Source: Nemertoderma westbladi (taxonomy: Eukaryota; Xenacoelomorpha; Nemertodermatida; Nemertodermatidae). Taken from it: a DNA stretch of 64,000 nucleotides. The notes beneath the pieces were generated by a model. It was not told the origin of the DNA. It made no database searches and saw only the letters and a list, made by a program, of their open reading frames with translations. The position numbers and the translations under genes were made by a program. Of this stretch, positions 63,676 to 64,000 are shown piece by piece; within the stretch, counting starts at the first letter, position 1, and every line of letters begins with the position of its first letter. Location of the stretch: the NCBI GenBank assembly GCA_032718475.1, contig JAUCBJ010000472.1, forward strand, positions 35,039 to 99,038. Reading direction: 5' to 3'.

Positions 63676-64000
63676 TGGAATGAACGAGTAGTGAATGGGT
63701 AGGTGTACCAACTACAATAACAACTGGAATAAACGAGTAGTGAATGGGTAGGTGTACCAACTACAATAACAACTGGAATAAACGAGTAGTGAATGGGTAG
63801 GTGTACCAACTACAATAACAACTGGAATAAACGAGTAGTGAATGGGTAGATGTACCAACTACAATAACAACTGGAATAAACGAGTAGTGAATGGGTAGGT
63901 GTACCAACTACAATAACAACTGGAATGGACGAGTAGTGAATGGGTAGGTGTACCAACTACAATAACAACTGGAATAAACGAGTAGTGATTGGGTAGGTGT

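Larger units (their letters stand above)
22626..64000 (+). repeat. Giant minisatellite array E, 46- then 49/50-bp units, roughly 840 copies, continues past the window
   Basis: Unit 1 (22626-22671) is PHM exon 6 coding sequence plus donor. Units 1-5 are 46 bp. From 22856 the unit is 49 bp: AGGTGTACCAACTACAATAA, CAACTGGAATAAACGAG, TAGTGAATGGGT. Variants are AGATCTACAGAATTAC with AAAGGG, AGATGTTCAGAATTAC (50 bp), AGGTGTTCCAAC, and AATGAACG/AATGGACG/AGTAAATGGG changes. Every plus frame is closed within a unit or two (TAGTGA, GGGTAG). The recurring minus-strand frames of 65-114 codons are periodic artefacts. Most units keep TGG|GTAGGT, the PHM donor. Confidence 0.97.
22670..64000 (+). other. PHM intron 6, at least 41 kb, filled by array E
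   Basis: It starts with donor GTAGGT at 22670 and no acceptor or exon appears before the window ends. Inferred from the missing C-terminal part of the PHM core. The alternative is that the gene is truncated here. Confidence 0.55.

Noticed and set aside
22626-64000. CRISPR array
   Set aside because: Units are contiguous with no unique spacers, and the context is a eukaryotic gene.
22626-64000. Centromeric or telomeric satellite
   Set aside because: The array grows directly out of a coding exon and the unit is not a telomere motif. Nothing in the window shows centromere function.

Overview
The window is animal nuclear DNA, probably from an invertebrate. It is AT-rich, its genes are split by introns with ordinary GT..AG borders, it carries remnants of non-LTR retrotransposons and a pogo/Tigger-type transposase, and one gene encodes the copper monooxygenase of neuropeptide amidation. 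I cannot name the phylum from sequence alone.

Layout. 1-551: 3' end of a broken LINE-type reverse transcriptase ORF. 560-1940: AT-rich, no gene seen. About 2300-4470 (minus): decayed pogo/Tigger transposase. 5377-5696 (minus): end of a second, RTE-like retroelement ORF. 5697-7060: 57-bp tandem array (A). 7318-8512 (plus): two exons of an unrecognised membrane protein, separated by a 25-bp array (B) and followed by a short array (F) that starts in its last codons. 8748-9263: foldback element with G-run and C-run ends. 10303-11194 (plus): two-exon gene for an unrecognised 118-residue protein. 11512-14175: about 2.7 kb of 28/32-bp repeats (C). 14193-14929: possible minus-strand exons, including a tandem pair of 33-nt mini-exons. 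15690-15940: near-perfect palindromic MITE. 18200-22669 (plus): six exons of a peptidylglycine alpha-hydroxylating monooxygenase (PHM) gene. 22626-64000: a minisatellite of roughly 840 units (46, then 49/50 bp) that runs off the window.

The main observation is that the large array grows out of the PHM gene. Its first unit is the 3' end of PHM exon 6 plus the 5' splice site, and later units keep the motif TGG|GTAGGT. Array B repeats the exon end and GTAAGT donor of the membrane-protein gene in the same way. The monomers of arrays A and C also contain donor-like motifs. Array F repeats the stop-codon segment of the membrane-protein gene. Array D (48 bp x 4) lies just upstream of the PHM exon 2 acceptor and repeats a branch-point-like motif. 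This suggests that tandem repeats in this genome often start at gene and splice boundaries, leaving introns with tens to hundreds of duplicated donors. The case is strong for E and B and weaker for A, C and D.

The PHM exons join in phase. They carry both histidines of the first CuA pair, the third CuA histidine and the CuB His-x-His pair. The last part of the catalytic core, with the CuB methionine, is absent from the window and would have to lie more than 41 kb downstream, beyond the array.
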